Counted from the first letter of the stretch, positions 8,879 to 18,729 are shown. The stretch: 64,000 bases of DNA from Moritella sp. 24 (GCF_018219155.1 NZ_CP056123.1:3047505-3111504); one strand, 5' to 3'. Made by a program: numbers and translations. The notes: generated by a model from the sequence alone, not told the origin.

Positions 8879-9966
8879 TGTTAACGATTGATATAAATAA
8901 ACAACTGGGCGATTTAGAGTTACAGGTGAATGCACAAATTCCGATGCAAGGGATTTGCGCTGTATTTGGTCGTTCTGGGGCGGGTAAAACGTCATTAGTG
9001 AATATTCTTGGCGGGTTATCAACACCTGATAATGGTCAGTTAACCTTAGGGGATACACACCTTTACCACCAGCAACAGAAGATTAACCTCCCTCCTGAAC
9101 GACGTCGTATTGGTTACGTATTTCAAGAAGCGCGTTTATTCCCCCACTACAGTGTGCGCGGCAATCTCAATTACGGAAATAAAGATAAAGACCAAGCTCA
9201 CTTTGACACCGTAGTGACGTTACTTGGTTTAGGCGAGCTATTAGACCGCTATCCATCGACACTTTCAGGTGGTGAAAAGCAGCGCGTAGCTATTGGTCGC
9301 GCCTTGTTAACTCGACCACAAATGTTATTAATGGATGAGCCATTAGCTGCATTGGATTTACCCCGTAAGCGTGAACTTATTCCTTATTTGTTACAGCTAG
9401 CTAAAACCCTTGATTTGCCGATTATCTATGTGAGCCACAGCTTAGATGAGATCTTACAACTCGCTGATACAATGCTGGTATTAGACAAAGGTAAAGTGCT
9501 AGTAAACGGTCACTTACAAGCGGTTTGGGACAGTGCAGAGATGCGCCCTTGGTTGCCAGCTAAGGAACAAAGCTCACTGTTAATGGCAAGGGTAACAGAG
9601 TTGAACGAACGTTATCGCATGAGTAAGTTATCACTCACTGATGGTACTTATCTGTGGATCAATGGCTTACCTTTACCTGTTAACAGTAAACTACGTGTAC
9701 GGATTCATGCCAACCATGTATCCCTGTGTAAAACACGCCCACAAGACAGCAGTATTCGTAATATTCTACCAACGACAATTACTGAGATAATACACTCAGA
9801 ATCAAGTGATAATGTACAAGTTAAATTAGCGTTTGGTGATGATCATATATGGGCGAATATCACCCCGTGGGCATGTGATGATTTGGCTCTTACAGTTGGG
9901 CAAAGTGTGTATGCTCAGATCAAAGGGGTAAGCATGACAGAGAGTGAATTAGCGCAGTCATTTTGA
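8878..9966 (+). CDS. modC: Molybdate ABC transporter ATPase ModC
   Basis: A 362-residue ABC ATPase. It has a Walker A motif (GRSGAGKTS, about residues 31-39), a Q-loop region (GYVFQEARLFPHYSVRGNL), the signature LSGGEKQRVAIGRALL, Walker B (LLMDEPLAALD) and the switch His in YVSHSLDE. The C-terminal 70 residues form the TOBE/Mop domain that in ModC binds molybdate and can trans-inhibit the transporter. It powers uptake by ModAB. The start at 8878 overlaps the modB stop by one base; longer upstream frames only read through modB in another frame. Confidence 0.94.
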   Translation: MLTIDINKQLGDLELQVNAQIPMQGICAVFGRSGAGKTSLVNILGGLSTPDNGQLTLGDTHLYHQQQKINLPPERRRIGYVFQEARLFPHYSVRGNLNYGNKDKDQAHFDTVVTLLGLGELLDRYPSTLSGGEKQRVAIGRALLTRPQMLLMDEPLAALDLPRKRELIPYLLQLAKTLDLPIIYVSHSLDEILQLADTMLVLDKGKVLVNGHLQAVWDSAEMRPWLPAKEQSSLLMARVTELNERYRMSKLSLTDGTYLWINGLPLPVNSKLRVRIHANHVSLCKTRPQDSSIRNILPTTITEIIHSESSDNVQVKLAFGDDHIWANITPWACDDLALTVGQSVYAQIKGVSMTESELAQSF

Positions 9967-10112
9967 TTGTATTCCTCACGCTAGATATTGTCAGGCTTTG
10001 CTATAATTAAGCTCTGGAACACGAATAATAAGTTCTAACATTGGTCGACTAAATATATTCAATAACTTAAAAGCCGACTAGGTAATTTAGCTGATCTAAG
10101 AGGTACATAATC

Positions 10113-10307
10113 ATGGCCAGATATTATATTGATTGTCGCGATTATCCAGGGGATGTGAAATGTTCAGTGGCACTTGCAGCGGATTCCAAAGAAGAGTTAC
10201 TACAAGCCGTACTTGAACATGGTGCAAGCGTACACGGTTATGAAGACACGCCGGAATTCAGGGAAAATATAACCAAAGAATTTAAAGAAGGTACCCCGCC
10301 GATGTAA
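10113..10307 (+). CDS. Small DUF1059-type protein
   Basis: A 64-residue cytoplasmic protein resembling the DUF1059 family (YYIDCRDYPGDVKCSVALAADSKEE in shortened form, with later HGASVHGYEDTPEF). Members are small, single-domain proteins of unknown role, often found near stress or metabolism genes. AGAGG lies eight bases before the ATG. Two cysteines (10 and 17) could bind metal or form a disulfide; that is speculation. It stands alone between modC and the AraC gene. Confidence 0.7.
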   Translation: MARYYIDCRDYPGDVKCSVALAADSKEELLQAVLEHGASVHGYEDTPEFRENITKEFKEGTPPM

Positions 10308-10495
10308 CTTGATAAGACTTTCTGCTTATTAAAAAGAAACGGATAGCATATAAAACAAAGTGGCTCAGATTAACTATTGGTCACTTTGTTAACGAGTAAA
10401 AAGCCTGCCTAATATTACTGACTACCCTATCAAAATAAACACTTACCCTTTAAGATATTAAATACCTGTACATCATCAAAGATAAGCGGATTAAC

Positions 10496-11203
10496 ATGCC
10501 TAATAACCTTTCTATTCGCGCTTATACAAGCCAAATACGCAGTCATTATCATGAGTTCCACCAGCTGGTGCTGCCATTACATGGTGCGATTGATATTAAG
10601 GTTGGCGATTACACAGGCAAAGTAAGCATTGGTGATTGCGTGATAATTAAAGCTGGACAACAACATGACTTTCGGGCTGATGATGCAGCCCGTTTTATTG
10701 TGGTTGATATGGTAATCCTTCCCGTTAATATTACCGAGTCTGATATTGAAAAATTCTCGATAAACCCGCCCCTGCTTGCTTATATACAATTCATCGACAA
10801 GCAGCTGGCACATCAAGTCAATAAACAACTTGAATCGACTGCGTTTGAGCTCTTCTATCAACTCCTTGCTCAACAAACCTGTCATGAACGTATCGACGCT
10901 CGAATAGCAGAGGTTATCCACTTCATTAAACAAGATATCAGCATACTATTTAGCATTGATCAGCTAGCTGATATTGCGTGTTTAAGCACAAGCCAATACA
11001 AAAAATTGTTCAAACAAAGTATGAGCATGACTACACATCAATATATCACCCAACTGCGTATGGAAAAGGCGTCAGCGTTGCTCGCCCATACCGACCTGCC
11101 TATTCGCATTGTCGCAGAACAAGTTGGCTACCAAGATCTATCAGCCTTTAGCAGACGTTTTTCGCACTACTTTGGCCAATCACCTAAAGCCTTTAGTTAT
11201 TAG
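10496..11203 (+). CDS. AraC family transcriptional regulator
   Basis: A 235-residue regulator with an N-terminal cupin-type sensor domain (about residues 1-85, with IGDCVIIKAGQQHDF typical of AraC_binding) and a C-terminal double helix-turn-helix DNA-binding domain (about 135-235; IDQLADIACLSTSQYKKLFK and VAEQVGYQDLSAFSRRFSHYFGQSP pattern). The likely target is the EamA exporter gene 150 bases downstream on the same strand, a common pairing, but this is inference. Its stop codon lies inside a 7-bp tandem repeat. Confidence 0.9.
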   Translation: MPNNLSIRAYTSQIRSHYHEFHQLVLPLHGAIDIKVGDYTGKVSIGDCVIIKAGQQHDFRADDAARFIVVDMVILPVNITESDIEKFSINPPLLAYIQFIDKQLAHQVNKQLESTAFELFYQLLAQQTCHERIDARIAEVIHFIKQDISILFSIDQLADIACLSTSQYKKLFKQSMSMTTHQYITQLRMEKASALLAHTDLPIRIVAEQVGYQDLSAFSRRFSHYFGQSPKAFSY

Positions 11204-11214
11204 TTATTAGTTAT
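11194..11214. repeat. 7-bp tandem repeat over the AraC-gene stop codon
   Basis: TAGTTAT is repeated three times without a gap; the regulator's stop codon TAG (11201-11203) is the start of the second unit. Confidence 0.8.
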
Positions 11215-11354
11215 TCACCTTCAGAAGTTTATCCTATTAACTTGACTCAGATACTAAACAGCGTTTTAGCCAAAAAAATCATCCTTTCAGCAAACAAGCT
11301 CATTAATTAAAGCCTTATTATTTTGTCATTAACATTACTTAAGGACAATAAATA

Positions 11355-12236
11355 ATGGCTACACTATACGGTTTCATCGCAATCGGATTATGGGGGACTT
11401 TAGCACTGTTAGGCACAGTTACAGCGAATATCCCTGCATTTCAATTACTCTCACTTTGTTTTTCTATCTCAGCAATCATTGTCATCATTAAACGAATCAC
11501 GCTTAAAAAGCCCGTGTTTACCAAACCATCGTTAACCCCAACGCAGTGGCTGCTGGGCATAATTGGGCTATTTGGATTTCACTTCTGTTATTTCATGGCA
11601 CTTAAATTCGCCCCGGTTATCGAGGTCAGTTTAATTGTGTATCTGTGGCCATTATTATTAGCAACACTGGTCGCGAACAAACAAAGTCGATTCAGAGCAC
11701 TCATTGGGGGAAGCTTAGGCTTTATCGGTATCGCTTTCATTATCGTTGGTAACGGTGAGTTAACCTTAAATAGCGACTATCAAATTGGTTATGTTCTTGC
11801 TGCTATTTGCGCTGTTATTTGGGGTTCTTACTCGTGGTTCTTATCTACATCAGACAACGAAGTTGAAGATATAGCCTGGTTATCAGCAGTTGTTGCATTG
11901 TTAGCACTGATCGCACATTGGCAGTTTGAAACCAGTCATTGGGATTTCAGCTTATCGGAATGGGGCGGGATATTATTACTCGGCTTAGGGCCTGTCGGCG
12001 GCTCTTTTTACTTATGGGACATTGCCTTAAAAAAAGGTAATCAGCAATTACTGGCGTCATTAAGCTTTAGCACACCACTCATTTCATCTGTCATTTTGGC
12101 CATTGCAGGTTTTAACGCTTGGTCTACTAACATTATCATTGCACTCGCGTTAATATTATCCGGAGCAATGATTGCGAACACGAATAAAAAACGATCGTTT
12201 GATGATGCTCATATAGAGGCGAACATAGCCCCTTAA
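11355..12236 (+). CDS. EamA/DMT family transporter (YddG-like exporter)
   Basis: A 293-residue inner-membrane protein of the drug/metabolite transporter superfamily with two EamA repeats (about residues 1-135 and 145-280) and about ten hydrophobic helices. The spacing and motifs (APVIEVSLIVYLWPLL, WGSYSWF, PLISSVILAI) resemble YddG-type aromatic amino acid exporters, but the substrate cannot be fixed from sequence. AAGGAC precedes the ATG. It follows an AraC regulator. A decayed partial copy of this gene lies about 3 kb downstream, beyond the chitinase gene. Confidence 0.85.
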   Translation: MATLYGFIAIGLWGTLALLGTVTANIPAFQLLSLCFSISAIIVIIKRITLKKPVFTKPSLTPTQWLLGIIGLFGFHFCYFMALKFAPVIEVSLIVYLWPLLLATLVANKQSRFRALIGGSLGFIGIAFIIVGNGELTLNSDYQIGYVLAAICAVIWGSYSWFLSTSDNEVEDIAWLSAVVALLALIAHWQFETSHWDFSLSEWGGILLLGLGPVGGSFYLWDIALKKGNQQLLASLSFSTPLISSVILAIAGFNAWSTNIIIALALILSGAMIANTNKKRSFDDAHIEANIAP

Positions 12237-12239
12237 GTT

Positions 12240-12284
12240 GATAACGCATTAATCCCCCTTTTCAGTAAGTATTAATGCGTTATC
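12240..12284. terminator. Convergent hairpin between EamA gene and chitinase
   Basis: A perfect 14-bp inverted repeat (GATAACGCATTAAT / ATTAATGCGTTATC) lies between two converging genes. No strong T-run follows on either side, so it may act as a weak bidirectional terminator or mRNA end stabiliser. Confidence 0.6.
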
Positions 12285-12344
12285 TAGTATCAGTACAAAT
12301 CATTGCAGCGAGTGAAGCTCCTGCATCTCTCGCTATGCGTTAAC

Positions 12345-14744
12345 TTAAGCGCCTGAACATGTTACTGGCGTCCAGAACCAAGATGTTGCGCTTGGAACTT
12401 CCCAAGTACCTGGGCTGTTTTTAGCTTCGTAACACGAGCCTTGATACGAATATACTTCACCGTTAGATGCTTGAGTCGAACCCGCAACAAATGGGGGTTC
12501 AGTAACAACATCATCGACAACACATTGACCGTCGACAAGCGAAGCGCCTTCTTCACAAACGATTGGGTCTACAACACATTCACCGTTTACAACAGAAGAA
12601 CCCTCTTCACAAACTAAGCCTTGAGCGTTACCAGTAATGGTGACTGTTTTCTGAGATAAAGTGCCTTCATTATCTGTTGCTTTGAATATAACAGTGTTGC
12701 TACCAAGCGTTACTACAAAGCTGCCAGAGTAAGTTGCAGCATCTTGCGCCACGGTTTGAGTTACACCATTAACAGTAACCTCCACTGCTGCCACTGATTT
12801 ATCATCCGTAATTAATGCTGAGAACTGAGCTGTATCACCTTCAGTATGTACCACTGAACCCGATGGAGATGTAATACTAATGCTCGGCGCTTCATTCGTG
12901 ATGACGTTACCAGACCAATTCGTTTGACCTTGCGGGTTATTTACAGCTTGGTTCATCGCGTTTAGGATATCGCCGTTACCATCACCGTCGATCTCCCATG
13001 AGAAGATACCACCAAGGCCAAGACTCTTCAGGTATTCACCTTTAGCAAGTACAGAACGTGACGTATCATAGGTTAACAATGTGCCACTCACTTCATCCCA
13101 AACAAATGATGCTTTCGCTATTTCATCCCAACCTATGATTGCATTTGGGTTTGACTCTAAGAACTTCAGCACACCACGATAATCCATGATGCCAGCTTCC
13201 CAAGCCCAAGCAGCCTCGTTTACGTCTGTACCATCGCCACCAAGACTACCATTAAATGGGCTACCTTCAGAAGAATCGATGTGTGAGCCGACAGATCCCA
13301 TTGGATTACCATTTTCAGCGACAACATCTTGCCACCCACGCGCATACATTGCAGCACCAACAACTAATTTCTTCGCTGGCACACCTTGCGCGAGTAAAAG
13401 TTTCGTTGCGTTATCTAATGTGTATTCAGGTTTCCCAGCAAACTCGCCAGTACCATTACATTTTTCAGCTGAAATGTGAGCACCACAATAAATCCCTGTT
13501 TGGTGCCCCGTATTTGGACCCCATGCACCATAAAAGTCGTAAGACATCATGAAGATATTATCCATGTACTGTGCAGCAGCACCATAATCAACATCTTCGA
13601 TCTTGTCGTAACCCACACCGATTGCAGAGGTAAGTTCATATTTACGACCATATTCAGCTTCAAGTCCATCCAACATTGCACGTAATTCTTGCATTAATGC
13701 GATGTAAGCTGGGCCGTCTTTTTCTGGATCCCCTAAGCTTGCATTGGCACCATCACCACCAGGAAATTCCCAGTCAATATCAATGCCATCGTAGAATTTC
13801 CACGTTTTTAAAAATTCTTTTGTTGAAGCAACAAATACATCTCGATTAGCTTTTTCAGTGAAACCAAAAAATGGGTCTGATAATGTCCAACCGCCGATAG
13901 ATGGAACAATTTTAATGTGTGGATTCGCTTTTTTAAGCGCCATTAAGCCACCGTAAGTACCCTTACCGATTTCTAATGAACCCACTTTTTTACCGTCTAA
14001 ACGTGTTGCAGGTTCACCGTAAGTCGAATTCAATGCAGCCCATGTATCATGGATAACAACTGAGTAATCAGGCAGGCCCGCACACATCTTTTTTAATAAC
14101 TCATGGCCTGATGGGTTTGGTTCTAACAAGGATTTGTTATCACCTGTACCACCACAAATTGGAATGAAGCCGTAGATGATGTGCGTTAGGTTATTAGCTG
14201 GAATATCATTAACGTTGTATTTACGTCCGTACACCCCCCATTCAACGAAGTAAGTACCGACAATATTATCTTTTTGTTGTGCGTAAGGCGTGTTAGCCGG
14301 ATCTGTCGTCATTGGCAAGTCCGCTTTTAAATGCGAACCATCAGTATCTGAAATCAAGAGTTCAGTCGTTGCGCTTTCGCTGCAACCATCGGCGTTACAT
14401 AAACGCACAACCATGTTTTTTAAACCACCTTCAGTGAAAGATAAAACAGTACTTTTCCCTGTGCCTGAACCAGACATCATGACATTACCGTTAACTTCTA
14501 CTTCCCATGTTGTCGCTTTATCACCAGACCAAACATTCCAAGAAACAGGCACTTCAACAACATCAACACGTGTATACATGTCTTTATAGCTAACGACTGC
14601 ATCAGTATTAATGGTTACAAAACCTAGTTTTGAATAATCGGCCCACGCGATTGACGGTGCCTGAGGAGCTGCCGCAAGTACAGGTGCACTAATTGCCGCT
14701 ACCATCGCTAACTTAAGGGTACTTTTTAAAAATATTGATTTCAC
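12345..14744 (-). CDS. Secreted GH18 chitinase, ChiA-like
   Basis: A 799-residue exported endochitinase (EC 3.2.1.14). The open frame extends further upstream, but the start is set at GTG 14744 because GGAG precedes it and a signal peptide follows directly (ending at VLAAAPQ). In order: a ChiA-type N-terminal fibronectin/Ig-like domain (about residues 25-140), a GH18 catalytic domain (about 160-590) with the catalytic DGIDIDWEFPGG motif (DxxDxDxE) and SIGGWTLS, an Ig-like domain (about 610-700), two short cysteine repeats (CEEG-x-C), and a C-terminal chitin-binding CBM5/12-type domain (about 745-799, YQGSCYEAKN, WFWTPV). It should be exported by Sec then type II secretion and cut chitin outside the cell. 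It is transcribed alone. Confidence 0.93.
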   Translation of the reverse strand: MKSIFLKSTLKLAMVAAISAPVLAAAPQAPSIAWADYSKLGFVTINTDAVVSYKDMYTRVDVVEVPVSWNVWSGDKATTWEVEVNGNVMMSGSGTGKSTVLSFTEGGLKNMVVRLCNADGCSESATTELLISDTDGSHLKADLPMTTDPANTPYAQQKDNIVGTYFVEWGVYGRKYNVNDIPANNLTHIIYGFIPICGGTGDNKSLLEPNPSGHELLKKMCAGLPDYSVVIHDTWAALNSTYGEPATRLDGKKVGSLEIGKGTYGGLMALKKANPHIKIVPSIGGWTLSDPFFGFTEKANRDVFVASTKEFLKTWKFYDGIDIDWEFPGGDGANASLGDPEKDGPAYIALMQELRAMLDGLEAEYGRKYELTSAIGVGYDKIEDVDYGAAAQYMDNIFMMSYDFYGAWGPNTGHQTGIYCGAHISAEKCNGTGEFAGKPEYTLDNATKLLLAQGVPAKKLVVGAAMYARGWQDVVAENGNPMGSVGSHIDSSEGSPFNGSLGGDGTDVNEAAWAWEAGIMDYRGVLKFLESNPNAIIGWDEIAKASFVWDEVSGTLLTYDTSRSVLAKGEYLKSLGLGGIFSWEIDGDGNGDILNAMNQAVNNPQGQTNWSGNVITNEAPSISITSPSGSVVHTEGDTAQFSALITDDKSVAAVEVTVNGVTQTVAQDAATYSGSFVVTLGSNTVIFKATDNEGTLSQKTVTITGNAQGLVCEEGSSVVNGECVVDPIVCEEGASLVDGQCVVDDVVTEPPFVAGSTQASNGEVYSYQGSCYEAKNSPGTWEVPSATSWFWTPVTCSGA

Positions 14745-15126
14745 AAGAACTCCATGTAATAAATTAGAAAATCGAAAAGTAGGCGTAATTACATACAACA
14801 TGTATTGGCGGATATTCAAACAGTAATCATGCCAGTCAAGATCAAACCCCTTCCAGAGGCTTATATAAAACCTACGCCCAACCATTAATTTGCGCAACAA
14901 ATAAAGAACATAAAAACAACAATATTTGAGTCATATCAAACAATGCGGTCAGACCAGTGTGTTTTTATTTTTTGAAAAAGCGAGAGCATGAGTAATGTTA
15001 TTCCGGAATCCCCGAGGCTAAACAAAAAAGAAATACCAATTAAAAACAGTAACTTAATATCTAACAAGCTATAATTGATAATCAATAGACTAGAAAGGTG
15101 GCGATGACACCACTTTTATGTTGTTT
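14745..15126. other. Upstream region of the chitinase gene
   Basis: About 380 bases with no convincing gene. It should contain the chitinase promoter (leftward). An extended in-frame run of codons upstream of the chosen GTG start has no protein-like features. I see no clear operator. Confidence 0.4.
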
Positions 15127-15449
15127 AATTTCACTCAACTATTCACCTGTCACCGAGGTTAGTTCAATTGTTTTTTCACGGCTATAATTAATAGCGAGTC
15201 GCTAATAAGCAAAGTCGATTAAGCACTCGTAGTGGTAACTTAGGGGTTATTGGTATTAATCGCGTATTTGCAATTTGAAACCAGTAATTAGAGTTTTAGT
15301 CTGTCGGAATGCGGCGGGATATTATTACTCGGATTAAGTCCTATCGGCAGAGGTTTTTACTTATGAGACATAGCCTTAAAAAAAGGAATCAGCAATTACT
15401 GGTGTCATTAAGCTTTAGTACACCACTCATTTCGTCCGTCATTTTGATG
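15127..15449 (+). pseudogene. Decayed partial copy of the EamA transporter gene
   Basis: This stretch aligns base by base with the intact EamA gene at 11355-12236: about 15127-15265 matches the region near 11575-11735, then, after an internal deletion of about 180 bases, 15266-15446 matches about 11905-12103 (for example GGCGGGATATTATTACTCGG and AAGCTTTAG.ACACCACTCATTTC shared). It has in-frame stops, small indels and neither start nor end. The homology stops abruptly at about 15446, inside the 3' end of the neighbouring PilZ gene. It is a dead relic of a duplicated or rearranged exporter gene. Confidence 0.9.
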
Positions 15450-16122
15450 ACAGAGCTTCATTCATGCTCATTTCAATGATGATACTGTGGTAAATATCTT
15501 TTGTCAGCTCAAGCTGACTTTGATTGAATTTAACCCCAACTTTTACTGCGCCTGAATCAATGTGAACACTGACAACCTGACCGCCAAGAACGGCTTTAAT
15601 TGAGTTTGAGGCAGATAAGTTTATTGTTATGTTGCTGTCCTTAAGTATATTCACATCCTGATTTTCAAGTGCTAAACCACAACCCGATATAGAAAAATCG
15701 ACCATTTTAGCCGGGTACAGCTTGCCATTACATGCAATATCGACAGTATATTCAGTTCCAAGTCTAGGTGTTTCGCGGATTTTATGAGTGACTATGTTTT
15801 CTGGCATATCAAGCGAAATCATTTTTGCCGGACGAGTGATCATAGCGCTAATTTTGGTTTTAAACGCGATAATATCTCTAAATCCGCTATCCGTAATTGC
15901 CCGAACAATAATATTAGCATTTTCTAAAAATGGGTTTCCAAATCCAGAATCTAAGCCAGCTGGGTAGTCAATGAGAATAAAATCATCTTTTTTATAACCG
16001 ATTAAACGAGAAGTAGTTTTCAACTTTTTATTATTAGGGAGAGAAACTTCAATAACCAATCGCATATCAACATACATTAATTGAAGCGCATCCATATCGG
16101 CTTCAAATTTAGCTACTTTCAT
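15439..16122 (-). CDS. PilZ domain protein, YcgR-like c-di-GMP receptor
   Basis: A 227-residue cytoplasmic protein. The C-terminal half (about residues 112-222) is a PilZ domain with both c-di-GMP binding motifs: RETPR (RxxxR, about 115-119) and DFSISG (DxSxxG, about 139-145). The N-terminal half resembles the YcgR-N flagellar-brake type domain. It should bind c-di-GMP and alter motility or attachment; the two diguanylate cyclases in this window are possible suppliers. The last two codons and the stop fall in DNA homologous to the dead EamA gene, so the native C-terminus may have been altered. It stands alone. Confidence 0.87.
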   Translation of the reverse strand: MKVAKFEADMDALQLMYVDMRLVIEVSLPNNKKLKTTSRLIGYKKDDFILIDYPAGLDSGFGNPFLENANIIVRAITDSGFRDIIAFKTKISAMITRPAKMISLDMPENIVTHKIRETPRLGTEYTVDIACNGKLYPAKMVDFSISGCGLALENQDVNILKDSNITINLSASNSIKAVLGGQVVSVHIDSGAVKVGVKFNQSQLELTKDIYHSIIIEMSMNEALSSK

Positions 16123-16582
16123 GTCTTACCATTTTATAGAATTAAATGTTAATAAATCATAACCTTGAACATCATTTTTTCAAAATTAATACTACCATCT
16201 ACTACGAAACATCGGAATGAACGGTATTATTGAGAGGTATCGCACAAATTAAATCCCCCCTACTTATGACATCTTCACGGCTATTAAAAATACGAATAAA
16301 TATATAAAAATATATAGCGAACAAATGAGAATGATAGATACCTGAAGCAGCCTTATTTCTATCGAAGAAGGCATGATAAAGCTACAATTTTATTGTTACA
16401 GTATTTTTCAAGAGAGTTAACCAAGCTAATTGCAGAGTTTAAATCAGGCTGCTAAACTACCTCGCTAAATTACTTCGTATAATCCCAATAATATGGTTTG
16501 GGAGTTTCTACCAAGATCCTTAAACTCTTGATTATGAAGTCTGTAACTTTAAAACCTAAAAAACATATAAAGGTAGAGACTC
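16123..16582. other. Divergent intergenic region PilZ gene / add
   Basis: About 460 bases without a gene. It carries the promoters for the leftward PilZ gene and rightward add. I see AT-rich stretches but no operator or structure I can name. Confidence 0.4.
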
Positions 16583-17578
16583 ATGAATTACTTTAACTTG
16601 CCGAAGATTGACCTACATTGCCATCTCGACGGTAGTGTTCGCCCTGAAACAATCTTAGATCTTGCGCGCGAGCAAAACATTACCCTACCAACTACCGACA
16701 TAGATGAGATCAGAACATTGATGATCGCACCTGAAACATGTCCAAACCTTGGTGAATATCTACAACGTTTTGACTTACCGTTATCAGTGATGCAAACAGC
16801 AGAAGGGATCGAACGAATCTCGTTTGAAGTGTTTGAAGACGCAGCAAAAGAAAATGTTAAATATCTAGAAGTACGTTTTGGCCCTTTACTGCATTTAGAG
16901 CAGGGTCTGACACTTGAACAAGTATTTGATAGCGTTGTAGCGGGTATGAAACGTGCGGAATCGTTGTACGATATCAAAGGTAACTACATCTTATCTATTC
17001 TGCGTCACATGCCGACAGATAGAATCAAAGAAGTATTAGATACAGCAGAAAAGCATTTAAATAATGGTATTGTTGCATTCGATTTAGCTGGCGCAGAACT
17101 GCCTGGTTTTTGTGAAAAGTTTGTACCTTACGCTGAATATGCAGTTGAAAAAGGTTACCGTGTAACCATTCATGCAGGTGAACAAGGTGTTGGTCAAAAC
17201 GTATTTGATGCGGTATCACTATTAGGTGCTGAGCGTGTGGGTCATGGTATTCACATTACTGGCCATGAAGCTGCATATGATCTTGTTAAAACAAACAATA
17301 TCGCATTAGAAACATGCCCAAGCAGTAATATACAGACTAAAGCAGTTGAAGATTTAGCAAACCACCCTGTTAAAGCTTTTTATCAAGACAACCTTCAGAT
17401 CACAATCAATACTGATAACCGTACTGTGTCAAACACAACGATGACAGATGAAGTACGTAAAGTAATGGAAGAGTTTAGCTTAAGCCGTGAAGACTACTTC
17501 AATATTTACAAAATCAGTATTGAACATGCGTTCGCATCTGATGCTGTAAAACAACATTTATCGACGTTTACGGAATAG
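16583..17578 (+). CDS. add: Adenosine deaminase
   Basis: A 331-residue cytoplasmic enzyme converting adenosine (and deoxyadenosine) to inosine in purine salvage. It shows the zinc-binding HCH pair near the N-terminus (LHCHLDGS, residues 12-17), the catalytic HAGE motif (about residue 197-200), HGI with the conserved His (RVGHGIHI), the ETCPSSN motif and the late NTDNRTVS motif holding the metal-binding Asp. Length fits the family. AAAGG(T) lies upstream of the ATG. It is monocistronic, ended by a strong hairpin terminator. Confidence 0.95.
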   Translation: MNYFNLPKIDLHCHLDGSVRPETILDLAREQNITLPTTDIDEIRTLMIAPETCPNLGEYLQRFDLPLSVMQTAEGIERISFEVFEDAAKENVKYLEVRFGPLLHLEQGLTLEQVFDSVVAGMKRAESLYDIKGNYILSILRHMPTDRIKEVLDTAEKHLNNGIVAFDLAGAELPGFCEKFVPYAEYAVEKGYRVTIHAGEQGVGQNVFDAVSLLGAERVGHGIHITGHEAAYDLVKTNNIALETCPSSNIQTKAVEDLANHPVKAFYQDNLQITINTDNRTVSNTTMTDEVRKVMEEFSLSREDYFNIYKISIEHAFASDAVKQHLSTFTE

Positions 17579-17617
17579 ATTATTTCAATGCGATGAAGTC
17601 ATAATTCAGTTATGAGT

Positions 17618-17645
17618 AAGGCGGGTATCAAACCCGCCTTTTTAA
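17618..17645 (+). terminator. Rho-independent terminator of add
   Basis: A GC-rich stem (AAGGCGGGT / ACCCGCCTT) with a short loop followed by a T-run, about 40 bases after the add stop. It can also serve the converging gene to the right. Confidence 0.9.
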
Positions 17646-17669
17646 TACCTACTATTCATTCGTTCATAC

Positions 17670-18632
17670 TTAACATTCAATAACATGCCCAGCATCCAGT
17701 GCAGCATTCAACAGATACTGCCCAATAAACAGATCTTGAACCGCAATGCCCGAGCTATCAAAAATAGTAATATCCGCGTTATTTCTACGTCCTTTCATAC
17801 GCCCAGACAATACCTCGCCAATCATAGTTAACTTACCTGTAATAGTTAACTTGCCTGTAATAGCGTCTTTATTCGCATGTTGAAACTCACCAATGACAAC
17901 TGACTGTGTTGAAAAATCACAATATAAATCAGCATGTTCAAACAAGGCAGGGGGTAATTCTTGCTTACCCTTGGTATCAACTCCCATTGCCGAAATATGT
18001 GTGCCCGCTTGCACCCATTCAGCAGAAAACAGTGCTTCACGTGCAGTCGTCGCTGTAATAATAATATCCGCAGCACGACAGGCTTCTTCAGCTCTAGAGA
18101 CTTTAGCATCGATGCCGACACCCGCTAGTTTCTCAACCATAGCCTGTGCTTTATCATTATTACGGCCAACCACCAGTACACTGCGGATATCACGCACTCG
18201 ACAAACTGAAACGCATTCATAAAATGCCTGATGACCCGTGCCAAAAATAGCCAAGCAACTCGCATCTTCACGTGCCAATACCGATACTGCAACCGCATCC
18301 GCTGCGGCTGTTCGGTAAGCATTAACAGTACTGCCTTCAATCACAGCATCCAAGCGTCCAGTCTCTTGATCTAGCAAAAAAATCGTCGAGGCATGACAAG
18401 GGATATTTTTCGCGGTATTACCCGGCCAATAACTTCCCGCCTTCCAACCGACGAGTTCTGCAGTGTTGGCTGATTTAAGCGAAAAAATACTATTTTCAGT
18501 ATGCCCTTCTGCGATCACAACAGGAAATAACTTCGCTTGTTCACTTGCCGCAATAAACGCAGCGGATACCGCGTTAAACGCCAGTTCATGACTAATCAAT
18601 TGACTCGATAATGCTTCACTTATGTATTTCAT
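17670..18632 (-). CDS. Ornithine cyclodeaminase / mu-crystallin family protein
   Basis: A 320-residue NAD(P)-dependent enzyme of the ornithine cyclodeaminase/mu-crystallin superfamily. It has the RTAAADAVAV motif and a Rossmann dinucleotide-binding segment (LAIFGTGHQA, about residues 127-136), then VVGRNNDKA. Members include ornithine cyclodeaminase, alanine dehydrogenases, ketimine reductases and iminosuccinate reductase (BhcD). The neighbour on the same strand upstream is a DSD1-family PLP enzyme; that pair also occurs in beta-hydroxyaspartate metabolism, so an imino-acid reductase role is plausible, but the substrate is unproven. It lies 97 bases after its neighbour and may be co-transcribed. 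Confidence 0.82.
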   Translation of the reverse strand: MKYISEALSSQLISHELAFNAVSAAFIAASEQAKLFPVVIAEGHTENSIFSLKSANTAELVGWKAGSYWPGNTAKNIPCHASTIFLLDQETGRLDAVIEGSTVNAYRTAAADAVAVSVLAREDASCLAIFGTGHQAFYECVSVCRVRDIRSVLVVGRNNDKAQAMVEKLAGVGIDAKVSRAEEACRAADIIITATTAREALFSAEWVQAGTHISAMGVDTKGKQELPPALFEHADLYCDFSTQSVVIGEFQHANKDAITGKLTITGKLTMIGEVLSGRMKGRRNNADITIFDSSGIAVQDLFIGQYLLNAALDAGHVIEC

Positions 18633-18729
18633 ACTGTTTTAATCTTCCATTAATTTATTCATGCTCGTTACATCAAATAACCAGCTACAGTCTATTCAGA
18701 GTAGTATTTATATATTTTGGATAGTATGA

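Noticed and set aside
13186-13685. Plus-strand frames inside the chitinase gene
   Set aside because: They are antisense shadows of a well-supported gene and show no domain or ribosome binding site.
14745-14900. Longer chitinase N-terminus from the upstream ATG at 14900
   Set aside because: It would bury the signal peptide 50 residues inside the protein; the GTG at 14744 has a ribosome binding site and gives a normal exported protein.
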